Assembly: GCA_035604595.1 (NCBI GenBank)
Contig: DATNIE010000029.1
Span: 62,001 to 126,000 of the forward strand
DNA length: 64,000 nucleotides
Origin: CAIKZZ01 sp035604595
Lineage (GTDB): Bacteria > Pseudomonadota > Gammaproteobacteria > Steroidobacterales > Steroidobacteraceae
Direction: 5' to 3'
This document shows, one piece after another, positions 60,379-64,000 of this stretch. The notes under the pieces were generated by a model that made no database searches, was not told where the DNA came from, and saw only the letters and a program-made list of their open reading frames with translations. A program made the translations under genes and the position numbers. Position 1 is the stretch's first letter. Every line of letters starts with the position of its first letter.

Positions 60379-61759
60379 GGCCGAGCGGCCATGGTCGCTG
60401 CGTCGGCGCATGGCGATCGCCGTGGCGGCGGCCGCCTGCATGGTGTTTCTGATTCTGGGACTGCTCGTTTATCGCGCGGTAGCCAGCAGCACGGCTGCGC
60501 AGTTTGACGAGATGCTGCAGCAGCAGGCGTCGCTCGCCCTGCGCTACGCCGATCACGAGTACGACGAGGGCGAAAGCGTGGTACCGCGCTCCCTCGGTGC
60601 GGCAGTGCGGGCGACGCCTCTCGGCGTGGTCTATCAGATCATTACCCGCACGAATCAACTGCTGTACCGCTCGCCGGGTACACCGCAGGCGCCTCTCGCC
60701 ATCGGTAACGGTCCAGGATACTCGAACGCGGTGCTCGACGGCCGCTCCTGGCGCGTGTACTCGCTGAACTCCGCAACGACTCCGCTAGTCATCCACATCG
60801 CCGAGCCGCTCGAATACCGCGATGCCGCACTGTCGCGCACGCTGCACGCCGTGGCCCTGCCGCTGCTCTTTGCGCTGGTGCTGCTGACCTTCCTGATCGG
60901 CGTCGTGACGGAGCGTGCTTTCCGGCCGGTTCGGCGCATGGCAGCGGATCTCGCCGGACGCGGCGCCGATGATCTCTCCGCGGTGAACACGGCGGAGATG
61001 CCGGTGGAGACGCATGCGCTCGGCGTCGCACTCAACGGCTTGCTGGCACGGCACGCGGAAGTCCTGGCGCGCGAGCGCCGCTTCACGGCCGATGCGGCAC
61101 ACGAGCTGCGCACGCCGCTCGCCGCACTGCGCGCACAGGCGCAGGTCGCCGCCCGCGCCACGACGCCCTCCGAGGCGCGACGCGCGCTCGACAAGCTGCA
61201 GGCGAACATTGACCGAACCGCACACCTGATGAGTCAGCTGTTGTCGCTGGCGCGCCTGGAGCCCGGATCCTCGTTTAGCGCCGGCCAGACCACGCAGGCG
61301 AAAGTCGTGGTTGATCTAGTCCTCGAGGACTTGGCGCAGACAGCACGCGAGAAGCGGATCGAGATCATGCTTGAGGGTTGTCTGCAACGCCTACCGGGCT
61401 CTCCCGAGGTCCTCTATCTCCTGATCCGCAATCTGCTCGAGAACTCTATCCGTCACGTCAGTGAGCGGGGCCAAGTCGCTCTCACGGTGATTGAGCGCGA
61501 TCAGTCGGCGGTACTCTCGATCAGTGACAACGGACCGGGGATCCCGATTGCGGAGCGCTCGCGTGCGTTGGAGCGTTTCTACCGCATACCGGGCAGCGCC
61601 TCGTCCGGCAGCGGTCTCGGACTTTCAATCGTCGGTCGGGTCGTGGAGCTCCTGGCCGGTGAGATCGAGCTGGCGGATCCGGCTGTCGGCACGGGACTCG
61701 TGGTTACGGTTCGGTTGCCGTTCACGGGCGCGCAAATCCAGGACCAGACAGCCGCGTAA
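60338..61759 (+). CDS. QseC/PmrB-type sensor histidine kinase
   Basis: A 473-residue kinase. Membrane helix 1 is MAIAVAAAACMVFLILGLLVY, a periplasmic domain of about 110 residues follows, helix 2 is LPLLFALVLLTFLIGVV, then HAMP. The HisKA box has DAAHELRTPLAALRAQ with the phospho-His; N box NLLENSIRHVS, DNGPGIP and GSGLGLSIV follow. ATG 60338 is used; ATG 60410 is possible but would truncate helix 1. It pairs with the preceding regulator and probably controls the divergent redox cluster. Confidence 0.9.
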   Translation: MSKDAVIASTTPAKAERPWSLRRRMAIAVAAAACMVFLILGLLVYRAVASSTAAQFDEMLQQQASLALRYADHEYDEGESVVPRSLGAAVRATPLGVVYQIITRTNQLLYRSPGTPQAPLAIGNGPGYSNAVLDGRSWRVYSLNSATTPLVIHIAEPLEYRDAALSRTLHAVALPLLFALVLLTFLIGVVTERAFRPVRRMAADLAGRGADDLSAVNTAEMPVETHALGVALNGLLARHAEVLARERRFTADAAHELRTPLAALRAQAQVAARATTPSEARRALDKLQANIDRTAHLMSQLLSLARLEPGSSFSAGQTTQAKVVVDLVLEDLAQTAREKRIEIMLEGCLQRLPGSPEVLYLLIRNLLENSIRHVSERGQVALTVIERDQSAVLSISDNGPGIPIAERSRALERFYRIPGSASSGSGLGLSIVGRVVELLAGEIELADPAVGTGLVVTVRLPFTGAQIQDQTAA

Positions 61760-61804
61760 CCCCCGATGCCCCCGTGTTTCTGGCTGACGCTCCAGCGGGT
61801 CGCG

Positions 61805-61827
61805 CGGCGCCACCGTAGGTGGCGCCG
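61805..61827. terminator. Perfect 10-bp hairpin between convergent genes
   Basis: CGGCGCCACC (61805-61814), loop GTA, GGTGGCGCCG (61818-61827). It has no T-run. It lies between the kinase and rimO ends and may mark transcript termination in both directions. Confidence 0.55.
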
Positions 61828-61947
61828 ATTGCGGGGCTGTTGGCGTGGACCCCGTCGGCCCGAGCGCAATCTGACGCGCGACAGGTCTATGCGAAACTCC
61901 GGAAGGCTCAAATACTTGCGCTGATATCGACGCTCCAACGCGGGGAG

Positions 61948-63306
61948 CTATCGCGGCGCCTCGTTCTCGGCCAGCCGTGCCGTGAGGTCGTAAGTGCTGG
62001 CGCTGGTGATCTCCACGTCGGCGAATTCGCCGACCGCGACCCGCGTTCCGGCGGTCTCGATCCGCACGCTGCCGTCGATTTCGGGTGCGTCGGCATAGCT
62101 GCGCGCGATCGCGACCCTGGTGCGCCCGCTGCCTTCGAGGCCATCGACGAGCACGCGCGTGCGCGTGCCGACGCGGGCGGCGAGCCGCACGCTGCTGAGG
62201 CGCGCCGCGGCCTGCATGAATCGCTGCCAACGCTCTTCCTTGACGGCCTCGGGCACCGGGTCGGGCAGCGCATTGGCGCTTGCGCCCTCGATGGGCGAGT
62301 ATTTGAAGCACCCGACACGGTCGAGCCCGGCCTCCTCGAGCCACTGGAGCAGCACGTTGAAGTCCGCCTCGGTCTCGCCGGGGAAGCCGACGATGAACGT
62401 GCTCCGGACCGCGATCCCTGGCACATCCCTGCGCCAGGCGTGTATGCGTTGCAGCGTGTTCTCGGCGTGCGCCGGCCGTTTCATCAGCTTCAGCACCCGC
62501 GGACTGCCGTGCTGGAACGGGACGTCGAGGTAGGGAAGCACCTTGCCTTCCGCCATCAGCGGCAACACCTCGTCGACGTGCGGGTACGGATACACGTAAT
62601 GCAGCCGAACCCAGGCGCCGCGTTCGCTGGCGAGGGCGCCGAGCTCGCGCGCGAGGTCGAGGAAGCGCGTGCGAATCTCGCGCGAGCCCCAGTGCTCCGC
62701 CCGGTAGCGCAGGTCCGCGCCGTAGGCGCTCGTGTCCTGGGAGATCACCAGCAGCTCGCGGACGCCGGCGTTCAGAAGCCGGATGGCCTCGTTCAGCACG
62801 TGGGTGATCGGACGGCTCGCGAGGTCGCCGCGCATCGACGGAATGATGCAGAAGCTGCAGCGGTGATTGCAGCCCTCGGAGATCTTCAGGTACGCGTAGT
62901 ACCGCGGCGTCAGGCGGATGCCCTGCGGCGGCACGAGGTCGGCGAACGGATCGTGCGGCCGCGGCAGGTGCGCGTGCACGTGACCAAGCACCTCCTCATA
63001 CGCGTGGGGACCGGTGATGCCGAGCACCCGCGGATGCCGCTCGCGAATGGTTTCGGGCCTCGCACCGAGGCAGCCGGTGACGATCACTTTGCCATTGCGG
63101 TCGAGCGCCTCGCCGATGGCCTCGAGCGACTCGTGCACAGCCTCGTCGATGAACCCGCAGGTGTTGACGACCACGAGGTCAGCCCGCTCGTAGCTAGCCG
63201 CGACCTCGTACCCCTCGGCGCGCAGCTGCGTCAGGATCCGCTCGGAATCCACGAGCGCCTTCGGACAGCCGAGGCTGACAAAACCGATGCGCGGAGTGGA
63301 TTTCAT
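61948..63306 (-). CDS. rimO: Ribosomal protein S12 methylthiotransferase RimO
   Basis: A 452-residue radical-SAM methylthiotransferase that modifies Asp89 of ribosomal protein S12. The N-terminal UPF0004 domain has GFVSLGCPKALVDSERIL with conserved Cys, VVNTCGFIDEA and VTGCLGARP. The radical-SAM cluster is in ISEGCNHRCSFCIIP, and the TRAM domain closes the C-terminus. SLGCPKALVDSE distinguishes RimO from MiaB. ATG 63306 fits the family start. Confidence 0.96.
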   Translation of the reverse strand: MKSTPRIGFVSLGCPKALVDSERILTQLRAEGYEVAASYERADLVVVNTCGFIDEAVHESLEAIGEALDRNGKVIVTGCLGARPETIRERHPRVLGITGPHAYEEVLGHVHAHLPRPHDPFADLVPPQGIRLTPRYYAYLKISEGCNHRCSFCIIPSMRGDLASRPITHVLNEAIRLLNAGVRELLVISQDTSAYGADLRYRAEHWGSREIRTRFLDLARELGALASERGAWVRLHYVYPYPHVDEVLPLMAEGKVLPYLDVPFQHGSPRVLKLMKRPAHAENTLQRIHAWRRDVPGIAVRSTFIVGFPGETEADFNVLLQWLEEAGLDRVGCFKYSPIEGASANALPDPVPEAVKEERWQRFMQAAARLSSVRLAARVGTRTRVLVDGLEGSGRTRVAIARSYADAPEIDGSVRIETAGTRVAVGEFADVEITSASTYDLTARLAENEAPR

Positions 63307-63392
63307 CGGGCCGGCGGTGGCCAAGGGGGCCGCCATCCTACCCGCCCGGGGCCAGCCCGGCTACCCGCCGGCGCCACGGCGCGCGGCGGCGC

Positions 63393-64000
63393 TCACAGTG
63401 CCTCGAAGCTCAGCGGCTCGTCGGCATGGGTCTGCGCCGCGGCGATGTCGGCCGCCAGTTCCGCAGCGTGCGTGCGTCGTCCCGCCGCGGTCAGCAGCTG
63501 TTGCAGACCGAGGGCGGCGCGCGGATCGTGCGGCGTGCGCCTCAGGCACTCGCGCAGCACGAGCTCCGCCTCGGCCTTGGCGCCGGTCTTGAGGAGTGCG
63601 GCCGCGAGAGTCTCGCGCGCAGGGTACAGCCACAGCGGTGGCTCGGTGTACTGCGCGTGCTCTTGCACATCGACCGCGGTCTTGAACTCGGTGATCGCCC
63701 GGTCGGATTCGCCGCGGGCGAGCGCGAGGCGCCCGGCGAGCAGGTGCTCGGCGATTGCGAGCGCGGCGGCGCCGATGGCCGCGTCGAGGTTGCCATAGAC
63801 GTGGGCGAGGTCCGGGCGATCCGACGGGAACACCGGTGCGGGCGGCGCGAGCGCCGCCTCGCTCCTGACCGCGGCGAGTTCGGCCGCCGCCCCGTCGCGG
63901 TCGGCACGAGCGAGCAGCGCAAGTCCCCGCCCGTAGTGCCACAGCGCGCGAACCACGTGGGCGTCGCGCGCGTAAGGCTTCGAGTCGGACGGCGGCTCGG
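63393..64000 (-). CDS. TPR-like hypothetical protein (partial, 5' end outside window)
   Basis: The frame is open to the right edge; about 200 C-terminal residues are visible. Sequence such as RALWHYGRGLALLARADRD, AEHLLAGRLALARGESDRAI and ETLAAALLKTGAKAEAELVLRE is made of helix pairs with TPR-like spacing (Ala at packing positions). Similar C-terminal halves occur in large exported TPR proteins. No enzymatic motif is visible. It lies 86 bp upstream of rimO on the same strand. Confidence 0.7.
   Translation of the reverse strand, partial: EPPSDSKPYARDAHVVRALWHYGRGLALLARADRDGAAAELAAVRSEAALAPPAPVFPSDRPDLAHVYGNLDAAIGAAALAIAEHLLAGRLALARGESDRAITEFKTAVDVQEHAQYTEPPLWLYPARETLAAALLKTGAKAEAELVLRECLRRTPHDPRAALGLQQLLTAAGRRTHAAELAADIAAAQTHADEPLSFEAL

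Noticed and set aside
61819..63798. A 659-residue plus-strand open frame opposite rimO
   Set aside because: rimO is complete on the minus strand; the plus frame has no family features.

Overview
The window is one contiguous, very GC-rich stretch of bacterial chromosome with dense operons and many 1-4 bp start/stop overlaps. Gene content and order point to a gammaproteobacterium. The order polA, engB, cytochrome c4, dsbA, the block ubiK, glnK, amtB and the block algZ, algR, hemC, hemD, hemX, hemY all match arrangements known from Pseudomonas and relatives. A clustered arginine operon with an acylated-ornithine-type transcarbamylase recalls Xanthomonadales and other lineages outside the enterics. 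I would place it loosely near Xanthomonadales/Nevskiales/Steroidobacter-like bacteria; this is inference, because no rRNA or other phylogenetic marker gene was analysed.

Layout. 1-4200: an ABC ATPase cut by the window edge, a hypothetical gene, a FlhC-like zinc regulator, NudC and an NRDE-family protein. 4200-12460: arginine biosynthesis as argR-argG-(unknown P-loop gene)-argC-argD-argF'-argB-argH, headed by a tandem pair of ARG-box-like operators. 12470-26800: a stand-alone Lrp ligand domain, a glutathione-dependent formaldehyde operon (FAD oxidase, RDD membrane protein, MaiA/GST, FrmA, Gfa, FghA) and miscellaneous metabolism, including an acyl-CoA dehydrogenase and a fused indolepyruvate:ferredoxin oxidoreductase. 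26860-36710: lptM, polA, a probable small RNA, a decaheme OmcA/MtrC-type cytochrome, engB, cytochrome c4, dsbA, tRNA-Arg(CCG) and cytochrome c5. 36870-39740: ubiK, then glnK-amtB behind a sigma-54 promoter with an NtrC-like dyad. 40100-45200: regulators, pncB and stress genes. 45200-52270: algZR and heme biosynthesis. 52270-54240: a ferredoxin-type reductase and a SDR protein. 54340-55290: a toxin-antitoxin pair beside a mobC remnant, which looks like the scar of a mobile element. 55290-61760: a six-gene envelope redox cluster (PAP2, TlpA-like, DUF4266, DUF3570, ApbE, cytochrome b561) divergent from a PmrA/QseB-type two-component system, with a perfect CTTAAG-N5-CTTAAG box between them. 61948-64000: rimO and the end of a TPR-like gene.

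Most interesting points. (1) The transcarbamylase has alanine at both positions that mark acetylornithine specificity in the Xanthomonas enzyme, which predicts succinylornithine use. (2) The arginine operon has no visible glutamate N-acyltransferase or deacylase but carries an unrecognised P-loop protein translationally coupled to argG. (3) The DUF3570 protein beside ApbE contains DTLSGAT, a match to the ApbE flavinylation motif, suggesting an uncharacterised extracytosolic flavin redox module. (4) A Spot42/ErsA-position small RNA follows polA, with a sigma-E/AlgU-like promoter, CCUCC-bearing loops and a 13-bp terminator. (5) A decaheme electron-transfer cytochrome sits inside otherwise conserved polA-engB synteny.
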